Assembly: GCF_901875305.1 (NCBI RefSeq)
Contig: NZ_CABFLY010000002.1
Span: forward strand, 440,883-504,882
Source of the DNA: Rothia mucilaginosa
GTDB lineage: Bacteria > Actinomycetota > Actinomycetes > Actinomycetales > Micrococcaceae
Direction: 5' to 3'
Length of the DNA stretch: 64,000 bases
The notes beneath the pieces were generated by a model that searched no databases, was not told where the DNA came from, and was given only the letters and a program-made list of their open reading frames with translations. The position numbers and the translations under genes were made by a program. Numbering within the stretch: position 1 is the stretch's first letter; every line of letters begins with the position of its first letter. Below are positions 9,864 to 18,044 of this stretch, in pieces.

Positions 9864-9959
9864 CCCCGCTATGCTCGGTGGTGAGGATGTGAGTTTGCTC
9901 AGAACCTTGCAACCCAGGGCATTAACCACCGGCAGGGATGGTTCGAAGCGGTACAATGG

Positions 9960-10004
9960 TGAAGCACCGGTGCGGCCGCTCTGTTGAGCCGCGGCGGTGC
10001 TTCA
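9960..10004 (+). other. GC-rich hairpin between the DUF3097 and DUF4870 genes
   Basis: TGAAGCACCG (9960-9969) pairs perfectly with CGGTGCTTCA (9995-10004), with a nested GCGGC/GCCGC stem inside. It begins three bases after TACAAT (9952-9957), a good -10 match. It could end the DUF3097 transcript or be the first structure of the DUF4870 mRNA leader. No T tract follows. Confidence 0.5.
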
Positions 10005-10107
10005 CTACACTCAAGGGCCGTCACTGCCTGTACGGTCTTGCCCCATTGGGGCGGATTCGTCGCCCGGTGGAGACCACCACAGATACTTCGATTGAACCAG
10101 GATTTTC

Positions 10108-10506
10108 GTGACTAACGACGCACACCCGGCCACCGGGCCTCAGAAAACCCGCAAGATTAGCGTGATTCAGGACCGTAACCGCGCGACTCTCGCGCATTTC
10201 GGGGGGATTCTCGGCATTCTTCCCTCCGCTGCGGTGTTCTACGTGAGCCGCCGTAACGCACCTTTTGCTGAGCAGGAAGCTTTCGAGGCTATGAATTTCA
10301 CCCTCGTGCCCTCTGTGCTGATTGTTGCCTGCTTTGTCCTGGGCTTCGTGCCCGGCCTGGGCAATATTGCCCTGGTTCTGGGGATGCTCGTGTGGCTATT
10401 TATGGCGATTGCTTCGGTACGTGCCGGCATTGAAGTCAACCGCGGCGAGCCGTACAGCTACCGTATGAACCCGCGCCTGCTCGACCGTGTGGTGAAGAGC
10501 AACTAG
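10108..10506 (+). CDS. DUF4870 (Tic20-like) small membrane protein
   Basis: A 132-residue protein with the DUF4870 pattern: LAHFGGILGILPSAAVFYV, then FAEQEAFEAMNFTL, then two hydrophobic segments (VLIVACFVLGFVPGLGNIALV and LVWLFMAIASVRAG) and a short basic tail. It probably has three membrane helices. Function is unknown; the family is distantly related to Tic20. It starts with GTG at 10108 after an AGGA-type site. It lies alone between the DUF3097 gene and a terminator. Confidence 0.8.
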   Translation: MTNDAHPATGPQKTRKISVIQDRNRATLAHFGGILGILPSAAVFYVSRRNAPFAEQEAFEAMNFTLVPSVLIVACFVLGFVPGLGNIALVLGMLVWLFMAIASVRAGIEVNRGEPYSYRMNPRLLDRVVKSN

Positions 10507-10562
10507 CGCCGAACCGGTCGCCGTTCGTTCACGAGCATAGCGCTACATTTTTGAATACGTGG

Positions 10563-10594
10563 TAGGGGTCCGCACCGAGTGGTGCAGACCCCTA
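10563..10594 (+). terminator. Terminator after the DUF4870 gene
   Basis: TAGGGGTC (10563-10570) pairs with GACCCCTA (10587-10594), with a nested GCACC/GGTGC stem, followed by TTGTGT. It is 57 bases past the stop codon. Confidence 0.7.
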
Positions 10595-11203
10595 TTGTGT
10601 AAAGCTGCTGGGGGTAATCTGTCGGTTTAAGTCTGCGTCTTTAGCACACGGTGGCTCGCCTATTGAACCTGCCCGTTGAGTCGGTTTTGTGTCGTCCATG
10701 TCATCCGTGAGCCGGTGAAAACCATGGTGGAGTCGAGAGGTGCGCAAAGGCGTCAAACGATCTCGTAGAAAATCATCGTTAAACGATCGTGGGCCCCTGT
10801 TGCCAGGAGCCCACAACCGTATTCACTCAACTTCAGCAAAGACGAGAACACGCTGTTAGACATATACCGTCCTGCCATGAACTATTATTGCACAGCCTAA
10901 CCTTCAACCACAACTTGAAAAACGCTTTTTGGGGAAAGTTTTTTTGGAGGCGAGGATACCTCCAAAATCCGGTGGGTGGTCCCTCGCGGAAACCCACCCA
11001 AAACCCACATATTTTTAAGCTAGTCCAGCGAAAATTTGTGGTTCAAACCCAACAACTCCACATCAAAACCCACCGATACCTGACAAAAATCTCTGAGAAA
11101 AATTTCTAAAATTTCTCGTGTAACATTCGCGCGATTTAGTAGAGTTCAGCGGGATGGGGCTCCAGCCCCCGGACTCTGGAAACGTACGACCTAAGCCTGA
11201 AGG
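10595..11203. other. AT-rich non-coding region with small palindromes
   Basis: About 600 bases without a credible gene. From about 10890 to 11125 the sequence is clearly AT-richer than its surroundings, with runs of A and T. Structures seen are GTGGGC/GCCCAC (10789-10814), a perfect TTTTGGAGG/CCTCCAAAA (10942-10967) flanked by T and A runs, and GGTGGGT/ACCCACC (10971-10998). The phrase AAACCCAC recurs near 10990, 11000 and 11066. No tRNA, RNase P or SRP RNA core motif was recognised. Confidence 0.6.
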
Positions 11204-12487
11204 CTAGTCTCCAGCGGCCTCCGAGACCTCCGGTAGTAGTTCTCGGGTCACAGCGTCGCCGAGCAGGCGGCCCTTGAGGGTCAGGCGCACGTACGCATCC
11301 GGGTCGGGCTCGGCGGAGGCGGTGAGCGCATCCGGTTCAATGAGCCCCTGGGAGATGAGCCAGCGCAACGAGGCGCCCAGCTGCGCCTCATCGTGCACCG
11401 CGAGTAGCTCGCGCATCGCCAGGCCTTCGCGCACACGAATCATGAGCATGATGGTCTCGAAGGCTCGGGTTGAGGCGTCCAGCACTTCACGTGCCGCCGC
11501 GGGGGACTGCCCCGCACGCACCTTCTGCGCGTACGGCACCGGGTGCTTCACGTTCCACCAGCGGGTACCGTTCACGTGCGAGTGCGCGCCGGGGCCGATG
11601 CCCCACCAGTCCTGGTTGCGCCAGTAGGCGAGGTTGTGGTCGCTGCGGGTGTCCTCGCTGCGCGAGTAGTTGGAGACCTCGTACCAGTTGTAGCCGGCTT
11701 CTGTGAGCAGCTCTTCGGCGAGCAGGTACATGTCCGCCATGAGGTCCTCATCGGGCATGGTGTACTCGCCGCGGCGAATCTGCGCGGCAAGCTTGGTGCC
11801 GTCTTCGACGATGAGCGAGTACGCCGAAATATGGTCGGGTTCGTAAGAGATTGCGGCGCGAACGCTTTGCTCCCACTGCTGCAGGCTCTCCCCCGGCGAA
11901 CCGTAAATCAGGTCCACAGACACCTGCAGGCCGACCTCCTTGGCCCAGGCGACGACCTTCGGCACGTTCGACGGCGTGTGGGTGCGGTCGAGCACCTTCA
12001 GCACCTCGGGTACGACGGACTGCATGCCGAAGGACACGCGGGTGAACCCGCCGTCCTTGAGGGTCTGCAGGTCTTTGCGGGTCACGGAGTCGGGGTTCGC
12101 TTCGGTGGTGACTTCTGCGCCCTCGACGAGGCCGAATACGTCGATGGCTACCTGCAGGATGCGCACGAGGTCGCGGGCGGGCAGTCTGGTGGGGGTGCCG
12201 CCTCCGAAGAAGACGGTGTGCATGGGGCGTTTTGCGACGCCGGATGCTTCGAGGGTGCGGGCGGCGAAGAGGATTTCTGCGATGGCGTCGTCGGCGTAGG
12301 TGCCCAGGCCGATGCCGTCGCCGAAGTCTTCGGTGGCGTAGGTGTTGAAGTCGCAGTAGCCGCAGCGTACGGAGCAGAAGGGGATGTGCACGTAGAGGCT
12401 GAAGTCGCGGGTTTCGCATCCTGCCGCGCTGGTGGCGGGGATGCGCCCGTCGCGGGGTGCGGGGTCGCCGGTGGGCTGGGCGGGCAT
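11204..12487 (-). CDS. hemW: Radical SAM heme chaperone HemW
   Basis: Radical SAM protein related to HemN. HemW binds haem and is thought to insert it into respiratory enzymes; older annotation says oxygen-independent coproporphyrinogen oxidase. The cluster motif CSVRCGYCDF (Cys 38, 42, 45) is present, followed by FFGGGTPTRLP, TEANPDSVT, FGMQSV and GPGAHSH. I chose ATG 12487, with AGGAGG seven bases upstream, giving 427 residues. Upstream in-frame codons have no site. It follows lepA on the same strand with a gap of about 180 bases, the usual actinobacterial pair. Confidence 0.93.
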   Translation of the reverse strand: MPAQPTGDPAPRDGRIPATSAAGCETRDFSLYVHIPFCSVRCGYCDFNTYATEDFGDGIGLGTYADDAIAEILFAARTLEASGVAKRPMHTVFFGGGTPTRLPARDLVRILQVAIDVFGLVEGAEVTTEANPDSVTRKDLQTLKDGGFTRVSFGMQSVVPEVLKVLDRTHTPSNVPKVVAWAKEVGLQVSVDLIYGSPGESLQQWEQSVRAAISYEPDHISAYSLIVEDGTKLAAQIRRGEYTMPDEDLMADMYLLAEELLTEAGYNWYEVSNYSRSEDTRSDHNLAYWRNQDWWGIGPGAHSHVNGTRWWNVKHPVPYAQKVRAGQSPAAAREVLDASTRAFETIMLMIRVREGLAMRELLAVHDEAQLGASLRWLISQGLIEPDALTASAEPDPDAYVRLTLKGRLLGDAVTRELLPEVSEAAGD

Positions 12488-12664
12488 TCTGCCTCCTGGA
12501 GGTGGGTGTACGAGTAGTGAATCAAATATGGGCACCGCGCATGCGGCTGGGCGGGTGGCATCAACAGACAGCGTGCAGAGAACCCGGCGGTACACGAGGC
12601 ACCAGCCGGGTTCTCCACACAAACAGGTCAGCACACAGCCGGAAAAGCGACGAAGCAGCGAAGC

Positions 12665-14515
12665 CTACTTCTTCTTTTCCTTCTCCTCGCTCGAAGACAG
12701 TGCCGCAATGAAGGCTTCCTGAGGAACCTCCACGCGACCGACCATCTTCATGCGCTTCTTGCCTTCCTTCTGCTTCTCCAGCAGCTTACGCTTACGCGAA
12801 ATATCGCCACCGTAACACTTGGACAGAACGTCCTTACGCATCGCACGGATATTCTCGCGGGCAATAATACGCGAACCGATAGCCGCCTGAATCGGCACCT
12901 CAAACTGCTGGCGAGGAATCAGCTCACGCAGCTTCGAGGTCATCATCAGGCCGTACGAGTACGCCTTATCGCGGTGAGTAATGGCGCTGAACGCATCCAC
13001 CTTCTCACCCTGCAACAGGATGTCGACCTTCACCAGGTCGGCCTCTTCCTCGCCGTCGAACTTCCAGTCCAGCGACGCGTAACCGCGGGTGCGGGACTTC
13101 AGCTGATCGAAGAAGTCGAACACAATCTCTGCCAGAGGCAGGCGGTAACGCATCTCCACACGGTCAGCAGAGAGGTAATCCATGCCACCAATCTGGCCGC
13201 GGCGAGCCTGGCACAGCTCCATAATCGCGCCAATGTACTCACTCGGGGCAATAATCGTACACGCCACCATGGGCTCGCGAATCGTCGCAACCTTACCCTC
13301 GGGGAACTCGCTCGGGTTGGTCACACGCTTAGCGTTGCCGGCCTCGTCCACCACATCGTAAATAACGTTCGGTGCGGTCGAAATCAGGTCCAGGTTAAAC
13401 TCGCGTTCCAGGCGCTCACGCACAATCTCAAGGTGCAGCAGACCCAGGAAGCCACAGCGGAAACCGAAGCCCAGAGCGGCAGAAGTCTCCGGCTCGTAAA
13501 TCAGCGCGGCGTCGTTAAGCTTCAGCTTATCCAGTGCGTCACGTAGCGCCGGGTAGTCCGAACCATCAATCGGGAACAGGCCAGAGAATACCATCGGCTT
13601 GGGGTCCTCGTAACCGCCCAGGGACTCCTGTGCAGGCTTCGCGGCGGAGGTGACGGTATCACCCACACGGGACTGACGGACGTCCTTCACGCCGGTAATG
13701 AGGTAACCCACCTCACCCACGCCCAGGCCCTTCGACGGGACAGGCTCCGGGGAAATCACACCGATTTCAAGCAGGTCATGCTCAGTACCGGTGGACATCA
13801 TCTTAATCTTCTGGCGCGGCTGCAGGCTACCGTCCACAACACGCACATAGGTGACCACGCCGCGGTACGAATCGTACACCGAGTCAAAAATCATGGCGCG
13901 CGCCGGGGCGGATGCGTCACCCTGCGGGGCGGGAATCGCCTCCACAATGCGGTCCAGCAGAGCCTCAACGCCCTCACCGGTCTTACCCGATACGCGCAGA
14001 ACCTCATCCGGCTCGCAACCAATCAGGTTTGCCAGCTCCTCGGCGTACTTATCGGGCTGAGCCGCGGGAAGGTCAATCTTGTTCAGCACCGGGATGATGG
14101 TCAGGTCGTTCTCCATCGCCAGGTACAGGTTCGCCAGGGTCTGAGCCTCAATACCCTGCGCGGCGTCCACGAGCAGAAGCGCACCCTCACACGCGGCCAG
14201 GGAGCGGGACACCTCATAGGTGAAGTCCACGTGGCCGGGGGTGTCAATCATGTTCAGCGCGTAGGAGGCGCCGTCAACATCCCAGGGCATGCGCACGGCC
14301 TGAGACTTAATGGTGATGCCGCGCTCACGCTCAATGTCCATGCGGTCCAGGTACTGCGCCTTCATGTCGCGCGGGGCAACCACGCCAGTGGCCTGCAGCA
14401 TGCGGTCCGCGAGGGTGGACTTACCGTGGTCAATGTGGGCGATAATGCAGAAGTTGCGAATAATCGCGGGGTCGGTCGCCGCCGGAACGGGCGGGTTCTT
14501 CGACATGGGTGCCAA
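12665..14515 (-). CDS. lepA: Elongation factor 4 (LepA)
   Basis: Ribosomal GTPase that back-translocates or rescues stalled ribosomes. The GTPase domain has AHIDHGKST (26-34), DTPGHVDF and NKIDLP. The EF-G-like domains and the LepA-specific C-terminus ([24 protein letters not shown]) are complete in 616 residues. The start is probably TTG at 14515: AAAGGA lies eight bases upstream, and the resulting N-terminus ([20 protein letters not shown]) matches the usual actinobacterial one. An ATG at 14506 is the alternative, but its site is too distant. Confidence 0.96.
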   Translation of the reverse strand: MAPMSKNPPVPAATDPAIIRNFCIIAHIDHGKSTLADRMLQATGVVAPRDMKAQYLDRMDIERERGITIKSQAVRMPWDVDGASYALNMIDTPGHVDFTYEVSRSLAACEGALLLVDAAQGIEAQTLANLYLAMENDLTIIPVLNKIDLPAAQPDKYAEELANLIGCEPDEVLRVSGKTGEGVEALLDRIVEAIPAPQGDASAPARAMIFDSVYDSYRGVVTYVRVVDGSLQPRQKIKMMSTGTEHDLLEIGVISPEPVPSKGLGVGEVGYLITGVKDVRQSRVGDTVTSAAKPAQESLGGYEDPKPMVFSGLFPIDGSDYPALRDALDKLKLNDAALIYEPETSAALGFGFRCGFLGLLHLEIVRERLEREFNLDLISTAPNVIYDVVDEAGNAKRVTNPSEFPEGKVATIREPMVACTIIAPSEYIGAIMELCQARRGQIGGMDYLSADRVEMRYRLPLAEIVFDFFDQLKSRTRGYASLDWKFDGEEEADLVKVDILLQGEKVDAFSAITHRDKAYSYGLMMTSKLRELIPRQQFEVPIQAAIGSRIIARENIRAMRKDVLSKCYGGDISRKRKLLEKQKEGKKRMKMVGRVEVPQEAFIAALSSSEEKEKKK

Positions 14516-14602
14516 TCACATCATCCTTTCGAGATGCTGGCTGCGGGTATGGGCATAGTTGTCTATCATTTTCCCATACCCGCGGCCGATGCGCGAACGG
14601 AC

Positions 14603-15625
14603 CTAACGTTCCGAAGAATCCTCCGCGGATCCCGCACCATCATCGGCAGGGTTCACGCTCTCGGAGGCGCCGCTGAGGGAATCCAGGTAGCCCTCAATGT
14701 CCTCAGCAATCACCTCGCCGGAGACAGTGCGCAGAGTCGAATCCATCTTCTGCTCGATCTCACGCACCAGCTCAACCTTCTCGTAGTCCTTCGCCATTTC
14801 TTCGGCGAGCTCTGCCTCCCACTCATCGGCGTGGGCGCGCAGGTGGTCGTACTCCTCAGACTCGACCTTAATGCCGAGGATGACCTCCAGCGCCTCGATT
14901 AGGCTCACGACCGCGCGCGGGTTCTGCTGGTCAAAGCTCAGATACCCCGGGATGCTCATACGCAACATGACCGAGGAAGACAGGCCGTACTCGGCGGCGA
15001 GTGCAGACATCGCCATCGTCACCGAGGTGGGGCCGGTGTAGTCTTCGTGCAGAATACCGGGGATGGCTGCCAGCTTCTCGTCGTGAGTGGTCAGCGTGTA
15101 CGGGTACGGGCGGGTGTGCGCCACCTGATCCTCGAAGGTCTCAACGAAAATTGCGTGGTCCACGTGGAGTTTCTTCACGTACTTGAAGAAGCGGGTCATG
15201 AACCGCTGCATGCACAGGCTGGGGGCGGGGCCGGTCACCACGAGTAGGCGCAGGTGGCGCTCCGGGATGGTGACCATGTTGTAGAACATCTTGGGCCACA
15301 CCAGGACCGTAGATTCGGAGTCGTCGCTGTTCAGTAGCTGCGGGGCGACGGAACCATAGTCGTAGAAGTCGTCCATGTCGAAGCCGGGGCTCTCATCGCA
15401 CGGGTCGAATGCGCGGTGAATCACGTCGAGGGCGTCCTCACCGTTGCCCGGGGGTTCCTTCGCGGAGTTGAAACCGACCAGCATGACGGTCGTGTAGTTG
15501 TCCTCCTCGGAGGATTCGCTCAGGCGCAGCTTGCCGAGAAGGCCCTTCTTCGCGGGCTGTTCTGTGGAGGCGGCCTTGGCGAAAGCATCAAAGAGCCGGG
15601 CGGGAGGGAAGTTCGGCTGGCTCAT
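14603..15625 (-). CDS. PAC2 family protein
   Basis: A 340-residue protein of the PAC2 (proteasome assembly chaperone 2-like) family, common in actinobacteria; function there is unproven. Recognisable blocks are LLVVTGPAPSLCMQRFMTRFF, LTTHDEKLAAIPG, YTGPTSVTMAMSALAAEYGL and SIPGYLSFDQQNPRAVVSLIEAL. The C-terminus is acidic and rich in Glu, probably helical. ATG 15625 has AAGGA seven bases upstream. A good promoter lies about 100 bases upstream, inside a sequence that is duplicated at 16526-16608. Confidence 0.85.
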   Translation of the reverse strand: MSQPNFPPARLFDAFAKAASTEQPAKKGLLGKLRLSESSEEDNYTTVMLVGFNSAKEPPGNGEDALDVIHRAFDPCDESPGFDMDDFYDYGSVAPQLLNSDDSESTVLVWPKMFYNMVTIPERHLRLLVVTGPAPSLCMQRFMTRFFKYVKKLHVDHAIFVETFEDQVAHTRPYPYTLTTHDEKLAAIPGILHEDYTGPTSVTMAMSALAAEYGLSSSVMLRMSIPGYLSFDQQNPRAVVSLIEALEVILGIKVESEEYDHLRAHADEWEAELAEEMAKDYEKVELVREIEQKMDSTLRTVSGEVIAEDIEGYLDSLSGASESVNPADDGAGSAEDSSER

Positions 15626-15701
15626 CGTTGTCCTTAGCTCGTGGTCGGTGGTTGTGTGGTGTGTATCGGCGGTGCTCGCTCCCCCGGGCTATCTATATGG
15701 T

Positions 15702-15784
15702 GCGGGCGGTGTGCGGTACCGCCGATAGTCCCCACTATACGGGCTCCCGTGCGACCCGCAAGCGGTTTCGTCACCGGGCGGGCG
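15702..15784 (-). repeat. 83-bp repeat copy A carrying the PAC2 promoter
   Basis: This segment is 83 bases long and matches 16526-16608 at 75 of 83 positions without gaps. On the minus strand it contains TTGCGG (15761-15756), 16 bases, then TATAGT (15739-15734), a good sigma-70-type promoter pointing at the PAC2 gene. Seven of the eight differences between the copies fall in the spacer between the two hexamers. Confidence 0.85.
15734..15761 (-). promoter_or_regulatory. Promoter of the PAC2 gene (copy A)
   Basis: -35 TTGCGG and -10 TATAGT with a 16-base spacer. The start is predicted near 15727, giving a leader of about 100 bases. Support comes from both hexamers being unchanged in the duplicated copy while the spacer has diverged. 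Confidence 0.65.
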
Positions 15785-16062
15785 CCTCCCCCAAATCTGT
15801 GCGTCATAAAACCACGGCGTGCGGGCATAGCAAAAGGCACCCCACCACTTAGCAGGATGCCTTTCACAAAAGTTATGAGGAGCTAACCGGTGGTGCCTCC
15901 GGTGTCTTCTAGACCGAAGCATAAAGCCGCGGCCGCCCAAGCGTTATTGCCGCACCAATAGGTGAGGCTCAGGGTTTCAGAGGGGTCGTTTAACTCCTTA
16001 ACCCCAGTATACACGAAAAGGAAACCCCCTGCGTTCCCCTTAGAGGAGGGGGAACACAGGGG
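15785..16062. other. Non-coding stretch between the PAC2 promoter and the att-like repeat
   Basis: No gene was recognised. It holds a small hairpin AAAGGCA/TGCCTTT (15833-15864) and, at its right end, part of the terminator listed next. The rest shows nothing distinct. Confidence 0.5.
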
Positions 16063-16064
16063 GT
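16024..16064 (-). terminator. Strong terminator downstream of the 111-residue gene
   Basis: ACCCCCTG (16024-16031) pairs with CAGGGGGT (16057-16064), with a nested GTTCCCC/GGGGAAC stem. On the minus strand it is followed by TTTCCTTTTC. If the adjacent att-like repeat is attR, this would be the original rpsT terminator. Confidence 0.8.
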
Positions 16065-16115
16065 CTCTGCCCTTAAACCAGAGAGGTACTCACGCACCCC
16101 GCAAGTTTTAGAAAG
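16063..16115. repeat. att-like repeat, distal copy (candidate attR)
   Basis: This segment repeats the 3' end of rpsT (18087-18138). The last 20 bases, accccgcaagttttagaaag (16096-16115), are identical to 18119-18138, and the remainder has six differences and one gap. It includes the stop codon of the 111-residue gene, just as the other copy includes the rpsT stop codon. An integrase tail lies between the copies, so they are best read as attachment sites of an element integrated at the rpsT 3' end. Confidence 0.7.
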
Positions 16116-16443
16116 GCAGAAGCGCCAAATCGTATGGAGTGCCAGCATAAACATCCGGCAACTCACCATTAGCTACCTTCTCACGATACAAAAGGGTTAC
16201 TTCGCTATCGTCGAAGGGGAATTCCTGAGCTTCATACCTACGCTTAATCTCTGCCAGACCCCACTCATATTCGGCACCGGGGCGCGCCACCGGAGCATTA
16301 AAAAAACGCCCATTCAACTCAGCACGCATCCACCCCTCCGGAGTATTTGCATCAGATATGGGCTTCGTAAAATCGAACGGGGCACGCCAATACTCAGGGT
16401 CTTCACGATAATCGTAAGCTTCTTCTGCGATCTCGCTACTCAT
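16108..16443 (-). CDS. Hypothetical acidic protein of the rpsT-integrated element
   Basis: A 111-residue acidic protein (MSSEIAEEAYDYREDPEYW start), not recognised. ATG 16443 has a perfect AGGAGG seven bases upstream. Its own promoter is in repeat copy B, about 107 bases before the start. There is no signal peptide or membrane segment. Its last codons and stop lie inside the att-like repeat, so the C-terminus depends on the integration junction. By position, size and acidity it could be a second immunity protein for the nearby toxin remnant, or an unrelated cargo gene. Real gene: likely. Function: open. Confidence 0.6.
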   Translation of the reverse strand: MSSEIAEEAYDYREDPEYWRAPFDFTKPISDANTPEGWMRAELNGRFFNAPVARPGAEYEWGLAEIKRRYEAQEFPFDDSEVTLLYREKVANGELPDVYAGTPYDLALLPF

Positions 16444-16525
16444 GGGGAACCTCCTGATAATATGCAAAAAATGTGTGCCCACATCGGCGATACATGCAAC
16501 GCCGCTTAGGGCGCTCATGATAGGC

Positions 16526-16608
16526 GCGGGCGGTGTGCGGTACCGCCGATAGTTCCCACTATACGGGCTCTTCCACAAACCGCAAGCGGTTTCGTCACCG
16601 GGCGGGCG
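16526..16608 (-). repeat. 83-bp repeat copy B with promoter for the 111-residue gene
   Basis: Direct repeat of 15702-15784 (75 of 83 identical). The minus strand has TTGCGG (16585-16580), 16 bases, TATAGT (16563-16558), followed by the same GGCGGTACCGC palindrome. It lies 83 bases upstream of the start of the hypothetical gene at 16443 and gives it the same promoter as the PAC2 gene. Confidence 0.85.
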
Positions 16609-16652
16609 GTGCCGCTGCGTACAGTGGAAAACTCAAAAATGGGTACACAAAA

Positions 16653-16681
16653 GCCCCGTGCACGCACACCGTGCACAGGGC
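16653..16681 (-). terminator. Terminator after the candidate immunity gene
   Basis: GTGCAC (16658-16663) pairs with GTGCAC (16671-16676), extended by GCCC/GGGC around one unpaired base on each side. On the minus strand it is followed by TTTTG. It lies 18 bases past the stop codon at 16699. Confidence 0.7.
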
Positions 16682-16698
16682 CTTGCCACACCTAAAAT

Positions 16699-16986
16699 CT
16701 AACGGTCGAGAAAGTCTATATGTTCCTCGTAGTCGAAGTCTTCAGTAGCCAGTTTCTGAATGGAAGTTAAAATGTCCTCTGGGATAATCTCTAAGTCTGC
16801 CTTCTCTAAAACATCTTTCGGCATCGACAACCCAGCTTCTATACAATCAGCGGCGGAGCACGACAAAGACATTTCCCACTCCCCCACGGCATCAAAGTGA
16901 GTAGCCCACTTATCTTTACGCACAATAGGAAGAGAAACCATGTACCCAGAAAGAACCTTAGCTTCTTCCCAATCTAGCATATACAT
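16699..16986 (-). CDS. Small acidic protein, candidate immunity protein
   Basis: A 95-residue acidic protein beginning MYMLDWEEAKVLSGYMV and ending DFDYEEHIDFLDR. No family was recognised. It starts 11 bases after the stop codon of the capsid/toxin remnant, on the same strand, and is followed by a terminator. Small, acidic and directly downstream of a toxin-like C-terminus is the usual arrangement of an immunity gene; this is an inference from context. ATG 16986 or ATG 16980 could be the start; neither has a strong ribosome binding site, so coupling to the upstream gene is possible. The gene is AT-richer than its chromosomal neighbours, consistent with phage origin. Confidence 0.6.
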   Translation of the reverse strand: MYMLDWEEAKVLSGYMVSLPIVRKDKWATHFDAVGEWEMSLSCSAADCIEAGLSMPKDVLEKADLEIIPEDILTSIQKLATEDFDYEEHIDFLDR

Positions 16987-16997
16987 TCACGCCCAGA

Positions 16998-17612
16998 CTA
17001 CCTAAACGGATAAATCGATTTAACTTTCAGTTTATCATCTTCTTTACTTACAGCAACTAAGATTTTTCCTACTCTGGGTATTTCTTTCGTGATTACGTGC
17101 GTCCCGGGAAATTTCCCGGGTTCCCATTCAGATATAGGAGTTTGAACTACACCTAACAGAAGAATAGCTATATCCCCAGGGTCTAATGTGCCAAAAGTAG
17201 TAGGAGCAGTCCCACCTTCACCATGACGAACCAAAATATGTTGCCACTGCCCAGGACTCAACAACTCCAAAAACTCCGGCCACCCAGACGAATAGTCCCG
17301 CAACACCTTAGGCATCTGAACACTCTCACCCCGACCACGGTTATACATCTCCCGCCATGACGAAGCCACCTCCGCCAACGAAGGAGAATACCCATGCTTC
17401 CCCTGCTTACGGGCAACCACAGCATCACGAGCAACCTCATACTGGGCATACAATGCATCAGGGTCATACCCGGCAATCTTAGGAGTCTTCTTACCCCACG
17501 CAGGCACAATCTGACAATCACAATCAGCATGCCACTGTCGAGCAGCACCCGCAGACTGGGCATCCAGATACACCCACCCGCGAGAAGCTAACATCAAACA
17601 CCATGCACATGT
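16998..17612 (-). pseudogene. Phage minor-capsid protein fragment with toxin-like C-terminus
   Basis: The visible part begins at TCAWCLMLASRGWVY and continues to a Cys/His motif, HADCDCQIVP. This resembles the end of actinophage minor head proteins, which have a CxxC-MLASRG block followed by HxxCDC. After a linker of about 80 residues comes a separate C-terminal domain (PGQWQHILVRHGEGG to KVKSIYPFR) that looks like a secreted-type RNase toxin tip, although I cannot assign a toxin family. The 5' part is missing: the frame runs on only as antisense of the integrase fragment, up to 17735. Expression would need a chance upstream start. The candidate immunity gene follows. Confidence 0.6.
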
Positions 17613-17965
17613 TTGACCATGAGGTTCGTACTTTGCAGGTGCCGCCTTTTGTTCTTGAGATGCTTCGGAGGCGACACTCAGAGGCCCGTGAGGGTGCCGT
17701 GTTCGTGTTTGAACAGGGTGGCGCTCCACTTGCATATAACTCTGCGCGAAACTGGCTAGTGCGGGCGCTCAAGGGCTCTGAGTTGGAGTGGGTGACCTGG
17801 CATGTGTTGAGGAAGACCACTGCCACTTTCTTGGATGAGAGGTTGGGTATTGCGGAGGCATCGTTGCAGCTTGGTCATGCGTCGGAGGAGATGACGAGAT
17901 CTGCCTATGTGCAGCGGAGTAAGCAGGCGGCGTTTGCGGAAGCACTGGAAGGGCTGGCGGGCTAG
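17603..17965 (+). pseudogene. Tyrosine integrase, C-terminal fragment
   Basis: About 120 residues of a phage-type tyrosine recombinase. The catalytic region HVLRKTTATFLDE (HxxR box), LQLGHAS (second His) and SAYVQR (nucleophile Tyr) are intact. The N-terminal arm-binding and core-binding domains and the first catalytic Arg are missing, so it cannot work alone. The fragment is head-to-head with the capsid fragment, both lacking their 5' ends, which suggests one deletion removed everything between them. Its 3' end points to the att-like copy at rpsT, 122 bases away, the normal place for an integrase. Confidence 0.8.
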
Positions 17966-18044
17966 ATTTGGTCCCCATTTACTCCCCACTTTGAAATCTC
18001 TCTAAACTGCTACTAGACTGTCACCATTTGCAGTTTTGGCATGA

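Noticed and set aside
10789..11109. 106-codon plus-strand frame in the AT-rich region
   Set aside because: Starts inside a hairpin, has no ribosome binding site and reads like translated non-coding DNA.
15689..15940. Minus-strand frame of 83 codons across the PAC2 upstream region
   Set aside because: Covers the promoter repeat, has no ribosome binding site and no family resemblance.
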